Notes: a model not told the origin generated them from the sequence alone. Positions 17,234-27,401 are shown, numbered from the stretch's first letter. The stretch: DNA of 64,000 nt from an uncultured Lewinella sp. (GCA_913057725.1 CAJXOS010000018.1:1-64000), one strand, 5' to 3'. A program made the numbers and translations.

Positions 17234-19651
17234 ATGTTTGAAGAGCTGCTGCTGCACCGACAATTAGAAGATGAATCTGATTTTCTGCCTTTCATTTCAG
17301 TAGAAGAGGAGGAAGAAGATAAGAATGAATATATCCCCGAAGAATTACCCATTCTGGCACTGAAGAATACAGTGCTTTTTCCCAATAATGTTATTCCCAT
17401 TACGGTAGGCCGAGATAAGTCGATTAAGGCTATCAATACGGCTTATGAGGAAGGGCGGAAAGTGGCTGTATTCTCACAAAAGGATATGAATCTTGAGGAA
17501 CCTACCGAAGCGGATCTATACCGCGTAGGAACGGTAGCCCATATCCTCAAGCTACTGAAGATGCCGGATGGCACAATCACCGCTATTTTGCAAGGGCGGA
17601 AGCGTATTCGTCTGGAGAAGATGGTCGCTGAGGATCCTTACATGGTAGGACAGGTGAAAGTGCTGTCTCAAATTCCAGCGAGCGATAAGATGGAGTTTGA
17701 AGCGCTGATTTCCAGTATCAAAGATCTTTCACAGAGCATCATTGACCTCTCACCGAATATTCCATCCGAAGCGGTGGTGGTTTTGCGGAATATTAAGGGC
17801 CCTGATTTCTTACTCAACTTCATCGCTTCCAATATGGGAGCGGGATTGGAGTGGAAACAAAAGGTGCTCGAGATTGCTGAGTTGCATGATAAGGCTGAGG
17901 TGATCCTCAAGCAGTTGAACAGCGAACTGCAAATCTTGGAGCTCAAGGATCAGATTGAGAGTAAGGTTCGCGGTGATATTGAAAAACAACAGCGCGATTA
18001 CTACCTAAATCAACAGCTGAAGACGATTCAGGAAGAGTTGGGTAACAATCCGCAGCAAGAAGATCTTGCCAAACTTAAGACTCGCGCGGAGGCTAAGGAT
18101 TGGCCTGATGAAATAGCGGAGGTCTTTGGCAAAGAATTGGATCGCCTGCAACGCATGAACCCACAGGTGCCAGACTATAGCGTTCAGATGAATTATCTGG
18201 AACTAATGCTGGACTTGCCGTGGAATCAGACCACTGAGGACAACTTTGATTTGAAGAATGTCCGAAAGGTTTTGGATAAAGATCATTACGGCCTGGATAA
18301 GGTCAAAGAACGGATACTGGAGCACCTCGCAGTCTTGAAGCTGAAAGGTGATATGAAAGCGCCAATTCTATGCTTGGTTGGCCCTCCGGGAGTAGGTAAA
18401 ACATCCCTGGGGCGTTCTGTAGCTGAGGCGTTAAGCCGTGAATTCGTACGAATTTCCCTGGGCGGTTTGCACGACGAAAGTGAAATTCGCGGACACCGCC
18501 GTACGTACATCGGTGCGATGCCTGGCCGGATTATCCAGTCGGTGAAGAAGGCTGGTGCTGCTAACCCGGTTTTCATCCTGGATGAAATCGATAAGGTAGG
18601 AAAGAGCTTCCGTGGTGATCCAAGTTCTGCACTCTTGGAGGTGCTTGACCCCGAGCAGAATGGTGCCTTCCATGACAACTACTTAGATTTGGACTATGAC
18701 CTCTCTAAGGTGTTGTTCATTGCCACCGCTAACTCTCTAAATACCATCCAGCCTGCTTTGCTGGACCGGATGGAGATCATTGAGATTAGTGGCTATTCTA
18801 CCGAAGAAAAAGTAGAGATCAGTAAGCGCCACCTGGTACCTAAGCAACGCAAAGCCCACGGCGTAAAGGCAGAGCAGGTGAAACTACGAGATACTGTCCT
18901 AAAGAAAATTGTTGGTGATTACACCCGTGAATCAGGTGTGCGATCTCTAGATCGACAGATTGCTGGTGTAATGCGATTCGTGGCTAAGTCGGTTGCCCTG
19001 GAAGAAGAATATGATGTGAATATTCAAGCGGACCAGTTACCTGATATTCTAGGGCCACGCAAGTTTTCGCGTGATGCTTACCAAGCGGTGAAAGTGCCAG
19101 GAGTAACTATTGGCCTTGCCTGGACGAGCGTCGGGGGTGAGATTCTGTTTGTGGAAGGAAGCCTCAGCCCGGGGAAAGGAAAATTGACCTTGACCGGTAA
19201 CCTGGGGGAAGTGATGAAGGAGTCGGCAGTAACCGCATTGAGTTTCTTGAAGGCGAATGCCAAAGCGTTAGGGCTGGATCATGAGCAATTTGAGAAAAAT
19301 GACATTCACCTGCACGTTCCAGAAGGAGCTATTCCCAAGGATGGTCCATCGGCAGGTGTAACGATGTTGACTACTTTGATGAGTCTCTTCTCTGGCCGGA
19401 GGGTAAAGCCATATTTGGCTATGACTGGCGAGATCACTTTGCGGGGTAAAGTACTGCCAGTAGGTGGTATTAAGGAGAAAATCCTAGCTGCTAAGCGCGC
19501 TGGTATTAAGGAGATTATTCTTTGTAGTGAGAACCAAAAGCACGTTGACCAGATAAACGAGCGTTATTTGAAGGGCTTAACCTTCCATTACGTGGATCGG
19601 ATGGAAGATGTGCTTAGTATCGCCGTGCCTGAGAAAACAAAAGGCAAGTAG
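17234..19651 (+). CDS. lon: Lon ATP-dependent protease
   Basis: Start at 17234 (MFEELLLHRQ) is preferred to the track ATG 21 bp upstream. The 805-residue cytosolic protease degrades misfolded and regulatory proteins. Order: substrate-binding LON_substr domain (about 35-240), coiled-coil region (about 240-310), AAA+ module with Walker A GPPGVGKTS and Walker B FILDEIDK, then the S16 protease domain with catalytic Ser706 in KDGPSAGVTM and the Lys of the GGIKEK motif. All catalytic parts are intact. The N-terminus carries an acidic run (VEEEEED). Confidence 0.97.
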   Translation: MFEELLLHRQLEDESDFLPFISVEEEEEDKNEYIPEELPILALKNTVLFPNNVIPITVGRDKSIKAINTAYEEGRKVAVFSQKDMNLEEPTEADLYRVGTVAHILKLLKMPDGTITAILQGRKRIRLEKMVAEDPYMVGQVKVLSQIPASDKMEFEALISSIKDLSQSIIDLSPNIPSEAVVVLRNIKGPDFLLNFIASNMGAGLEWKQKVLEIAELHDKAEVILKQLNSELQILELKDQIESKVRGDIEKQQRDYYLNQQLKTIQEELGNNPQQEDLAKLKTRAEAKDWPDEIAEVFGKELDRLQRMNPQVPDYSVQMNYLELMLDLPWNQTTEDNFDLKNVRKVLDKDHYGLDKVKERILEHLAVLKLKGDMKAPILCLVGPPGVGKTSLGRSVAEALSREFVRISLGGLHDESEIRGHRRTYIGAMPGRIIQSVKKAGAANPVFILDEIDKVGKSFRGDPSSALLEVLDPEQNGAFHDNYLDLDYDLSKVLFIATANSLNTIQPALLDRMEIIEISGYSTEEKVEISKRHLVPKQRKAHGVKAEQVKLRDTVLKKIVGDYTRESGVRSLDRQIAGVMRFVAKSVALEEEYDVNIQADQLPDILGPRKFSRDAYQAVKVPGVTIGLAWTSVGGEILFVEGSLSPGKGKLTLTGNLGEVMKESAVTALSFLKANAKALGLDHEQFEKNDIHLHVPEGAIPKDGPSAGVTMLTTLMSLFSGRRVKPYLAMTGEITLRGKVLPVGGIKEKILAAKRAGIKEIILCSENQKHVDQINERYLKGLTFHYVDRMEDVLSIAVPEKTKGK

Positions 19652-19831
19652 TTAAATACTAGATTGCCGTTAACGTCAAGTTAAGCCCGTATTCGCTTTA
19701 TGCGCCTGACTTCTAGCAGACCGTTAGGCTAAAAAAAGCGTAGCTTTGAAGGTCAAAACAAACCAAATGCGTTTGCAGACCGTCTTATGTTTGGATGAGG
19801 TGCGAAATCTTGTCCTGAGATTTAATTTGCT

Positions 19832-20482
19832 ATGATGCGTAAGCTTACAATTCTCCTCGGTTTTCTTACTCTGTGCGCGTTGCCACAATTGACCGCGCAG
19901 GTAGATTCGAACTTGGTACAATTTTCCGGAATGGTACTTGATGGTACTACACAGGAATTGGTGCCTGTTCCCTACGTTAATATCCTTGTGAAGGAAAAGG
20001 GCCGAGGATCCTATTCTGATTTTAACGGATTTTTCTCGATAGTAGTGGAAAAAGGCGATGTTATCGTCTTTTCTGCGGTAGGATATCGCACGGTAGAGTA
20101 TACTATTCCAGACTCTCTTTCTGATAATAGATACTCTTTAGTGCAACTTATGACGCAAGATGCCGTAAACCTACCCGAAACCGTCGTCTTTCCCTGGCCC
20201 AGTCGTGACCATTTTAAGCTAGAGTTTCTAGCGATGGATGTCACACCGGAACTCCAGGAACGAGCCAGCCGCAACCTGGCCAATGAAACCTTAGAGCGCA
20301 TGCGCTCAGAAGTAGCATCTGACGGATTTGAAAACTCTAGCTACTATCTACGACAGCAGTCCCGAGAATATTATTACATCGGTCAACGACCTCCGATGAA
20401 TATCTTCAGTCCGGTTGCCTGGAAGCAATTCTTTGACGCCTGGAAACGAGGAGATTATAAACGGAAGCGTGACAACAGATAA
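19832..20482 (+). CDS. Carboxypeptidase-like regulatory domain exported protein
   Basis: 216 residues with a signal peptide (cut after LTAQ). Residues 28-115 form a CarboxypepD_reg-like domain (FSGMVLDGTTQELVPVPYVNILV, SDFNGFFSI, FSAVGYRT), the Ig-like module also found at the N-terminus of TonB receptors. The rest is charged, ends in basic residues and matches no domain I know. Small free-standing proteins of this type are common in Bacteroidota; their role is unknown. Confidence 0.75.
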   Translation: MMRKLTILLGFLTLCALPQLTAQVDSNLVQFSGMVLDGTTQELVPVPYVNILVKEKGRGSYSDFNGFFSIVVEKGDVIVFSAVGYRTVEYTIPDSLSDNRYSLVQLMTQDAVNLPETVVFPWPSRDHFKLEFLAMDVTPELQERASRNLANETLERMRSEVASDGFENSSYYLRQQSREYYYIGQRPPMNIFSPVAWKQFFDAWKRGDYKRKRDNR

Positions 20483-20657
20483 TATTCAATTAAAAACCTT
20501 ATCTTCGGTGTTTGAAATGCGAATTTCAGGCCGAACACTGGTAGGGAAATAGCATTTTATTCTAACTATGAACGACGATTTTTTCGAGAAAGCTACTTCA
20601 AAAGGCTATAGTGCTAACACTACCCTAAAACATTAAATTGCACACAGAGCAACTCGA

Positions 20658-21542
20658 ATGAAAAATCTGAGTGGAAAAGTCATTGTAATTACCGGAGCAG
20701 GATCAGGAATTGGGCGAGCATTGGCTCTCCAACTGGCAAGCAATGGTGCGCACTTGGCTTTAAACGATTGGAACACAGAAACACTATCGGAGACACTTGC
20801 TTTAATCCAGCAGCAAGGTCAAGGGACTGCTATTACTCATCCTTTTGATGTGAGTGATCGCCCAGCCTGGGAGCAGTTTGCGAAAATAGTACAGGAACAT
20901 TACGGGAAAGTAGATGGCTTGATTAACAATGCAGGCCTTACCGTCTTTCCTGAAACCATTCCCGAAACACATACGGTAGACTTTGAGCGCGTACTTCAAG
21001 TAAATGTCTGGGGTACAATTCATGGCTCACAAGTCTTTCTGCCATTGCTAATGGAGCAGCAAGAGTCTTTGCTGGTTAACATTAGCAGTATACTAGGTAT
21101 TGCCGGCTTTGCTGGCCAAGGCCCTTATGTTACCTCTAAGTTTGCCGTACGCGGCTTCACGGAGACCCTTCGTCAAGAGCTCGCTGGTACTGGCGTACAG
21201 GTGGTTTGTGTACACCCTGGTCTGGTGAAAACCAACTTGACCCGCAATATCAAGACAGAAGACAAGCAACTGCTGGAGCAGTTGTCCAAGTTCTTTGAGG
21301 AGGCTGCTAAGACTACGCCTGAGCAGGCGGCTGAGCAGATCATTGCTGGTGTAAAGAGAGGTAAAGTCCGTATTGTATTTGGTCAGAACACTTGGTTCCT
21401 TGATCGCATATCGCGCTTGTTGCCAAGTCGTTACCACAAATTAATGCCTCGTACCTTCCGCCCAGGAAGATTGATCAAGAAGGCGCTTGCTGCACGTAGT
21501 GCTGCTAAAAGCAATAAGAAGAGGACTCCTGTCAATAAGTAA
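20658..21542 (+). CDS. Short-chain dehydrogenase/reductase
   Basis: 294 residues of the classical SDR type: NAD(P)-binding GAGSGIGRA (Rossmann glycine motif), the structural NNAG, the active-site Ser in NISSILG and YVTSK (Tyr and Lys). A C-terminal extension of about 45 residues is very basic (KKALAARSAAKSNKKR) and may bind membrane or nucleic acid. An Asp after beta-2 (LALNDWN) points to NAD rather than NADP. The substrate is not predictable. Confidence 0.88.
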   Translation: MKNLSGKVIVITGAGSGIGRALALQLASNGAHLALNDWNTETLSETLALIQQQGQGTAITHPFDVSDRPAWEQFAKIVQEHYGKVDGLINNAGLTVFPETIPETHTVDFERVLQVNVWGTIHGSQVFLPLLMEQQESLLVNISSILGIAGFAGQGPYVTSKFAVRGFTETLRQELAGTGVQVVCVHPGLVKTNLTRNIKTEDKQLLEQLSKFFEEAAKTTPEQAAEQIIAGVKRGKVRIVFGQNTWFLDRISRLLPSRYHKLMPRTFRPGRLIKKALAARSAAKSNKKRTPVNK

Positions 21543-21545
21543 GAG

Positions 21546-21560
21546 CTTAGTTAAACTAAG
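21546..21560. terminator. Short hairpin between convergent genes
   Basis: CTTAGTT-A-AACTAAG lies right after the SDR stop and faces the HTTM gene end. The dyad is AT-rich with a one-base centre, so it is a weak terminator at best. Confidence 0.3.
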
Positions 21561-21603
21561 TTGATTAGAGTTGAGTAAGTTGATCTTACCTCAAGCGCTG
21601 TTG

Positions 21604-22989
21604 CTATTCTTCTTCCCCTTCCGGTAATATCCAATCTGAGGGCCTAAGCATCGACCATTCCTCGTGGGCTAAATCACGTTCACTGTCTACATAGGGGTGA
21701 TATTTCCCATCATTGAGCTTCACTTTCACATGTGCGAATACAGCCACTTCTCGCCCTTCGGCTAAAGCCTGATCACGAAGGTGGTGAGCGTACTGCATAA
21801 TCATGTCTGGATGAGTCCACATCTTTCGTGCTTGTTTGGGAAGCAGTTCACTACGTGGGCGAATACGCTCTTCATCGCCTGTTTGTACGTCTTTGACAAT
21901 AAAATGGCCCCGACCACGCTTAGCGCGTAGCATCATACGCCAGGCGTAACGATGTCCTTCTTCCGTCCAGGCTACATCACCGGGATACAACCAGTGGCGA
22001 AGTGGCAGGAAGGTATGTACGAGTATTAAGGCAATGAAGGCCAATCGTAGACTAGGCCTCCAGGCGGGAGAATTTTGCCAAAAGCGCTGTGGGTTAGCAA
22101 CAGTCCCTTCAACTCGTTCTTGCCAGTCTTGTAAGCGCACTCTAGCCTTGGTCCATCGCTCACTGATCCAACTTAGAATGCGCCGTGGCCAGCTAGGACC
22201 AAAGTAGAGCGAAGTAAGAATTACCGACAGGTAAGGAAAGATGCCAATATTAAATATCAAATGGTTGCTGAAATGAAACAGTACAACAATGCCGAAGGCC
22301 CATTTCCGGGTCCGTTTGTTGAGGAGAAAGAACACCACGAAGAAGTCCAGTAGGGCACCACCCCAGGACATGATCCAAGGCACCCAGTCTTGCGCTACAA
22401 TTGGGCCAATTAGAAAGAGGTCGCTTTTGGCTTTCATCCATAGTTTTAGGGGCATGGCATTAAGTAGCCAATCAGCATTAATCTTCGCTATGCCACCAAA
22501 GAAGTAGACTACACCCATCAAGAAGGGGAGAATGACAAAGCTCCAGCGCGGAATGGAGGATGATCGTTCTGCTGGGTTCTGCAAAATGTCGACGGAAAGG
22601 GCTCGCCAGGCGGGGAGTAAAGCCATGATCCAGCTGATCCAGCAAAAGAGATAACCGTGATTGAGATAATGAGCCTTCTCCAGTAGGAAATAGTAAGTAA
22701 AAAATAAGGCAAACAACGGAGCTGTCCACCGATATCGCCAACCAATCGCTACAGCTAAGGCCAGCCCCATACCAATGATGAAATATAAGCTCATGAAGGG
22801 CTCTGGAAAGGAGGGAAGCCACTCGAAACCGTAGTAACGGAATTGGAAGTTTTCTGGATTAAAGGCATCTACCCATAGGTGGTAATACGCAAAACCACCA
22901 AGGAGGTCAGCGAAGCCAAGTACGCCAAAAACAATGCGGAAGAAGACCAAGCCTGCGATGTCTACGGGTTGCCAAAGCCAGTTTTTCAT
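21604..22989 (-). CDS. HTTM-domain membrane protein (gamma-carboxylase-like)
   Basis: Start chosen at 22989 (MKNWLWQPVD) because its ATG overlaps the TGA of the upstream channel gene as ATGA; the track start is 18 bp earlier. The 461-residue protein has several membrane segments in its first 300 residues typical of the HTTM domain shared with vitamin K-dependent gamma-glutamyl carboxylase (RIVFGVLGFADLLG, YFLLEKAHYLNHGYLFC). A soluble C-terminal part of about 150 residues follows. Bacterial members are of unproven function; carboxylase activity cannot be asserted. Confidence 0.8.
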   Translation of the reverse strand: MKNWLWQPVDIAGLVFFRIVFGVLGFADLLGGFAYYHLWVDAFNPENFQFRYYGFEWLPSFPEPFMSLYFIIGMGLALAVAIGWRYRWTAPLFALFFTYYFLLEKAHYLNHGYLFCWISWIMALLPAWRALSVDILQNPAERSSSIPRWSFVILPFLMGVVYFFGGIAKINADWLLNAMPLKLWMKAKSDLFLIGPIVAQDWVPWIMSWGGALLDFFVVFFLLNKRTRKWAFGIVVLFHFSNHLIFNIGIFPYLSVILTSLYFGPSWPRRILSWISERWTKARVRLQDWQERVEGTVANPQRFWQNSPAWRPSLRLAFIALILVHTFLPLRHWLYPGDVAWTEEGHRYAWRMMLRAKRGRGHFIVKDVQTGDEERIRPRSELLPKQARKMWTHPDMIMQYAHHLRDQALAEGREVAVFAHVKVKLNDGKYHPYVDSERDLAHEEWSMLRPSDWILPEGEEE

Positions 22990-24041
22990 CCTTTGGCTTT
23001 TTTGCATATCTCACGTAGTAAACGGAGCTGCTCTTCGCTACCCAGAACGATGAATGCCTCTCCTGGTTGGAGGCTAATCTCTGGTGTAGGGTTTACTTGA
23101 TAACGCCCCAAATGATCGCGGTAGCCAATAATATTAGCCCCCGTTTGAGAGCGGAGATGTAGATCACGGATCGGACGCCCCTGATAGCTCTCTGGCAAAT
23201 CATGATAGTGGAGCTCTTCAAAGCCCATATCGGAGTGATATTCGCTGGTGATAAAGGAGAAAAACTCCACTGCACCAGGTTTGTTCATGAGCATGGCCAT
23301 GTAGAAACCACCAATGTTTTCAGGCATCACTACATGGTTGGCGCCTGCTTTAATGAGTTTGGCCTGCGAACGCTCCTTTATGGCCCGGCTGACAATGGTC
23401 AACTTAGGATTGAGTTGGCGGGAGGATAATACAATGAAGAGGTTTTCGCTGTCTTCGCCCAGTGCCGCTATGAGGCCACGTGCATTGGCAATGCCTGCTT
23501 CAAATAGCGTGTCATCTTGGGTAGCATCTCCCTCCAGATAGAGAATGTCCTGATCCATCTCTTGAATCAGCTGGATCTTCTCCGGATCATTTTCGATGAT
23601 GACATAAGGGGTTTGATGCTCATTGAGGTTGTTGGCAATTTCCTTGCCGTACTTGCCGAAACCGCAGAGGATAATGTGATTTTCGAGCTGCTGAATCCGT
23701 ACGGTGATTTGATTGAGGTGCATGCGCTTGAAAATTTCGCCTTCGACAATAAAATAACTCAGAACCGCCAGTAGATAAGCAAAGACCGCAATGTTGACAA
23801 AGATAAGTCCGGCGGTAAAGAAACGGCCCACTTCGCTGAGTGGTTCTACTTCGGTAAAACCAACGGTGGAGATAGTGATGACGACCATGTAAAAGGCGTC
23901 GCCCCAGCTGTAGCCTTCTAATAAGACGTACCCCATCGAGCCCAATAGCAACTCACCTGCTACCAATAATACGGCGATCCGCAAGCTCAAAAAGTTGGCG
24001 GGTACGCGATAAAAGTGGAGTAGATTTGACTTGGCAGGCAT
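22986..24041 (-). CDS. Two-TM potassium channel with TrkA (RCK) domain
   Basis: 351 residues. Two membrane helices (about 20-42 and 78-100) flank a pore loop with selectivity filter TVGFTE, where Phe replaces the usual Tyr of TVGYGD. A TrkA_N/RCK domain follows (CGFGKYGKEIA nucleotide motif near residue 122, a DATQDD element) and a TrkA_C domain at the C-terminus (about 270-345). It should be a ligand-gated K+ channel controlled by nucleotide or Ca2+. First gene of a two-gene operon with the HTTM protein (ATGA overlap). A TATTTTTG -7 box lies at 24065-24072. Confidence 0.9.
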   Translation of the reverse strand: MPAKSNLLHFYRVPANFLSLRIAVLLVAGELLLGSMGYVLLEGYSWGDAFYMVVITISTVGFTEVEPLSEVGRFFTAGLIFVNIAVFAYLLAVLSYFIVEGEIFKRMHLNQITVRIQQLENHIILCGFGKYGKEIANNLNEHQTPYVIIENDPEKIQLIQEMDQDILYLEGDATQDDTLFEAGIANARGLIAALGEDSENLFIVLSSRQLNPKLTIVSRAIKERSQAKLIKAGANHVVMPENIGGFYMAMLMNKPGAVEFFSFITSEYHSDMGFEELHYHDLPESYQGRPIRDLHLRSQTGANIIGYRDHLGRYQVNPTPEISLQPGEAFIVLGSEEQLRLLREICKKAKG

Positions 24042-24064
24042 TTACAGGCTTTGCTTGTCCTGCC

Positions 24065-24072
24065 CAAAAATA
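24065..24072 (-). promoter_or_regulatory. -7 box TATTTTTG of the K+ channel operon
   Basis: Exact TAnnTTTG match on the minus strand, 23 nt before the channel ATG, giving a leader of about 18 nt. Confidence 0.45.
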
Positions 24073-24079
24073 CTCGCTT

Positions 24080-26233
24080 TTATTGAATCACAATCAGCAA
24101 AGTCTGTCCGATCAAACTATTGTCGTGTTGCACCGAAATAAGGTGGGTGCCTTGGGGTAAAGCAGGGTCTCTAATTTCAAAAAATGTTTCACCGCTTTCA
24201 TCAATTTCGATTGGCCATTGTCGTAGTAATTGACCATCGAGTTGATGTAGTTGAACGGTGTAACTTCCTATTTCTTGAGCCTCCCAATGCAGTCGAAATT
24301 GGCAGCAGCCCGGGTTCGGATAAACTTGTACAGCATTAGCATCCAGTCGCGTGAATGACTGTATGGGGAGCTTTTCGGGAGCATAGACCTGAGCTCCACT
24401 ATAATGCGCAAACCAGACTCGGCCTTGAGGATCAGGAAGTACCTTTGAGATTCTACCGTGGAATAGCGGAGTGTTTTCGTGATTCCAGAATTCCCATTCC
24501 TCGCCATCATAGTGCAAGACTCCCTCAATCTGTAAAATGGCCCAGGCTTCCGGATAGGGGCCAATGGCAATACTCTGGACATTAAGGTCTTGATTGGTGC
24601 CGAAGGGGAGGGCTTCCTGTACCCATGAGTCTCCTTCTTGTCGGATAATGCCAGCCCGCCCAGCCGCTAGCCACATTCTGCCCTCCTCATCGAAGTCGAT
24701 ATCGAGAATTCCGAAGTGCTCGATCCCCATGTCTTCGGCAGAGATGTGCTTAAATTGGAAGCCATCAAAATTTAGGAGACCGTTGTTGGTGCCTATCCAC
24801 ATGCTTCCGTCGGGGCCTTCCTGAAGGCAGACGAAGAAGTCGATGCCAGCTGCTTGTACGTCAGTAGTCGCATAACGGAACCACTGGCCCTGATAGCGCA
24901 CGGAAAACTCATCATCGAAAGGGAGTACGAGCCAGAGGTTGTCGTTTCGATTTAGTTCCAGCTCAATATTACTGGCAAAATTTTCGAGCGGGACTGCTTC
25001 GTGCAGGGTGTCCCAGCTGGTGCCATTCCATTCCCTGACAGCCTGCTCCGGGAAGCCGAAGAACTGCAGCGTGCTTACGCCTACTATTGGATTGCCGTCT
25101 GGGTTGAACTCAATACTATTTACCTGCTCCAGGGAGAAATCAGTAGTGGTTAGGGGTAGGTGCGTCCAACGGCCACCCATAAGATAAGCCAGGCTGTTGG
25201 CTCCTCCCATCCAGACCTTCCCTTGTTGGTCGATGGCTATTTCGGTCGGTTGCGGTACGGGTATCCAGCTACTGATAACTGCCTTTTTAGGAGTTGGCCC
25301 TTCGGCAATCGACCATTTCCAAAAACGGAGTAGGTGATCCACAAACCAGAAGTTGCCTTCCGTGTCAAAGAACGGACGAGAATTGTAGAAGACGGGCTCA
25401 GCAAAGTCTGGAGGGGTTAGTTCTTGATTGATAATGCCCTCTCCTTCATAAGTGAGTTGCATCCATTCACCATAATTGAATAGCCTCATACCATTAGGCA
25501 GGGAAGAATCAGGGTAGAGTGTGTTATTACCAGCGAGATTGGCGTGCCAGATTATCACTTCCGCGGTATTATCCCAGAAGTACAACCCTTGGCTCGTAGC
25601 CAACCAGACATTTCCAGAGGGATCAAATTCTAAGTCGGTGGGTTGAGGATTACCGAGTGGGAAGTCGTGTAATAAGGTGCCATTTTCAGCGAAACACATC
25701 AGGCCATAGTTAGTACTCACCCAGGTACGATACTGTTGGTCAATTTTGGCGATTGCGATGCCATAGTCGATTTGCGTATTGATGTGTAGCCATTCCAGTT
25801 CGTTGTTATCATCCAAGGCGTACAGGTCGTTTCCCGATGCAAGTAGCAAGCGACCGGCTCGGTCTTGACCGACGATGCTGTTTAGAAAGTGATTAGAATT
25901 AATCAGTTCTAGTTGTTGTTCGGTCCATTGTCCATTGCGCCAGCGTTGCAGTCGGTTGCGCCAGTTGATTACGGTCACTTCATCAGGGCCAGTAGCTTTA
26001 ATATCCTGGATATAGTTGACTTGCTCGCTTTCGGCGAAATAATGGAGCTGTTCCTCGCCGGTGTTTTTGTCTATTTGCAGGATGTAGGCAGAATTGGCCA
26101 ACCACAGTTGTCCGTTCGTCTCTGCTCCGTTAACGAGGCCTCCGGGGTACATATAGGTTTGCCAGTGGCCCGCATCTTGGGCTTGAAGGAGAGAAGTGCA
26201 GAAAAGTAAAAAGAAGAGTAGGCGGTTCAACAT
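24080..26233 (-). CDS. Two-component-regulator-type propeller protein with T9SS domain
   Basis: The start is set at 26233 (MLNRLLFFLLFCTSLLQAQ), which yields a clean signal peptide; the track ORF starts 159 bp upstream without support. The 717 residues hold repeated Reg_prop-like blades (for example FDPSGNVWLATSQGLY, GPDGSMWIGTNNGLLNFDG, DEEGRMWLAAG), which fold into a beta-propeller, and a C-terminal T9SS sorting domain (VYPNPGCCQF, LPQGTHLISV). Unlike hybrid sensors with this propeller, no kinase follows, so this is a secreted propeller of unknown ligand. Confidence 0.85.
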   Translation of the reverse strand: MLNRLLFFLLFCTSLLQAQDAGHWQTYMYPGGLVNGAETNGQLWLANSAYILQIDKNTGEEQLHYFAESEQVNYIQDIKATGPDEVTVINWRNRLQRWRNGQWTEQQLELINSNHFLNSIVGQDRAGRLLLASGNDLYALDDNNELEWLHINTQIDYGIAIAKIDQQYRTWVSTNYGLMCFAENGTLLHDFPLGNPQPTDLEFDPSGNVWLATSQGLYFWDNTAEVIIWHANLAGNNTLYPDSSLPNGMRLFNYGEWMQLTYEGEGIINQELTPPDFAEPVFYNSRPFFDTEGNFWFVDHLLRFWKWSIAEGPTPKKAVISSWIPVPQPTEIAIDQQGKVWMGGANSLAYLMGGRWTHLPLTTTDFSLEQVNSIEFNPDGNPIVGVSTLQFFGFPEQAVREWNGTSWDTLHEAVPLENFASNIELELNRNDNLWLVLPFDDEFSVRYQGQWFRYATTDVQAAGIDFFVCLQEGPDGSMWIGTNNGLLNFDGFQFKHISAEDMGIEHFGILDIDFDEEGRMWLAAGRAGIIRQEGDSWVQEALPFGTNQDLNVQSIAIGPYPEAWAILQIEGVLHYDGEEWEFWNHENTPLFHGRISKVLPDPQGRVWFAHYSGAQVYAPEKLPIQSFTRLDANAVQVYPNPGCCQFRLHWEAQEIGSYTVQLHQLDGQLLRQWPIEIDESGETFFEIRDPALPQGTHLISVQHDNSLIGQTLLIVIQ

Positions 26234-26456
26234 AATGCGCGGATTTGGGTTTTCAGAGGGTCGGTAAGCAACTGTACTTAATAATAGTGCTTTGTTGCAT
26301 AGCCTGCAAGTGCTGCTGAGTGGTAAGACATTATGAATGCGCGAAAGCGTTTGGTGGGAAGGCCTAAGAATTAGAAAACGGCAAGCTGTCAAAACTTTTT
26401 GGCGCCAGAAGCAGTATAAAACCTATAGTTTTAGATGACTTCATTACAGAAACGGG

Positions 26457-27359
26457 ATGGATAAGGCAATGGATAACACGCAGCAGCGTCAGTTGGCTGC
26501 CTGGCAAGCTTGGGGTATTCTGGTCTTGCTGAGCCTTATTTGGGGTACATCCTATGTGCTCATAAAATGGGGGCTGATCTACTTTCCGCCTATGCAGGTG
26601 GCGGGTATCCGCCTGGGTGTTTCGGCACTGGCCTTTATGCCGGTTCTTTATCGCGAGCTCCGCAAAATTGAGACGGAGCAGCTGCCGCTACTTTTTCTGG
26701 TGGGGTTAATGGGCACTGGCCTGCCAGCCTTTCTGTTTCCGGCAGCTCAGGAAGAGGTCAATAGCTCGCTGGCCGGTATTCTGAATTCTCTCACGCCACT
26801 TTTTACACTCTTTCTTGGTATTCTCTTCTTTGGGAAGCGGTTCACCTGGTCGAAGACCTTAGGGATTCTGATTGGTTTAGCAGGGGCGATTTGCCTATTT
26901 GCCTTTGGCGAGCAAGCCGGATTGGGCGGCAAATGGACCTACGGCCTACTCATTGTTTTGGCGTGCCTGTGCTACGCGGCTAGTAGTAATATTGTGGGCT
27001 ATCGCCTGCGAGGGCTCAATGGGCTTACCATTAGTGCAGTCTCCTTCTCACTGGTGGGTATCCCGGTCTTATTGTACTTGCTTCTGGGCACAGATTTTAT
27101 TAGTACGCTGCAGGCGCAACCAGAGGCCTGGAAAGGTGTGGGTTACATCAGCGTGCTGGCGCTCTTCAGTACCGTTTTGGCGGGTATTATCTTCTTTCAG
27201 CTTATTCAGTGGACTAGCCCTGTTTTTGGTAGCACGGTGAGCTATCTGGTGCCGGCGGTAGCCATGGGCTGGGGTGCGCTAGATGGTGAGGTGATTGCAC
27301 TGGTGCATTTCGTAGGTATGGGCCTGATCTTGGCCGGCGTGTACTTGAGTAAGAATTAA
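26457..27359 (+). CDS. EamA (drug/metabolite) transporter, copy 1
   Basis: 300 residues with about ten membrane helices in two EamA repeats (SLIWGTSYVLIKWGL in the first, ACLCYAASSNIVGYRLRG starting the second). These inner-membrane carriers export amino acids, metabolites or drugs; the substrate cannot be read from sequence. The ATG at 26457 is used; a second ATG is at 26469. A related but diverged EamA gene lies at 30831. Confidence 0.87.
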   Translation: MDKAMDNTQQRQLAAWQAWGILVLLSLIWGTSYVLIKWGLIYFPPMQVAGIRLGVSALAFMPVLYRELRKIETEQLPLLFLVGLMGTGLPAFLFPAAQEEVNSSLAGILNSLTPLFTLFLGILFFGKRFTWSKTLGILIGLAGAICLFAFGEQAGLGGKWTYGLLIVLACLCYAASSNIVGYRLRGLNGLTISAVSFSLVGIPVLLYLLLGTDFISTLQAQPEAWKGVGYISVLALFSTVLAGIIFFQLIQWTSPVFGSTVSYLVPAVAMGWGALDGEVIALVHFVGMGLILAGVYLSKN

Positions 27360-27401
27360 GGCGATAATTTCCAACCAACCAACTCGCCCCAAAGTGGCAA
27401 A

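Noticed and set aside
20568-20636. 22-codon ORF (MNDDFFEKATSK...) between the regulatory-domain protein and the SDR gene
   Set aside because: Too short, without conserved neighbours or recognisable pattern; kept only as a possibility.
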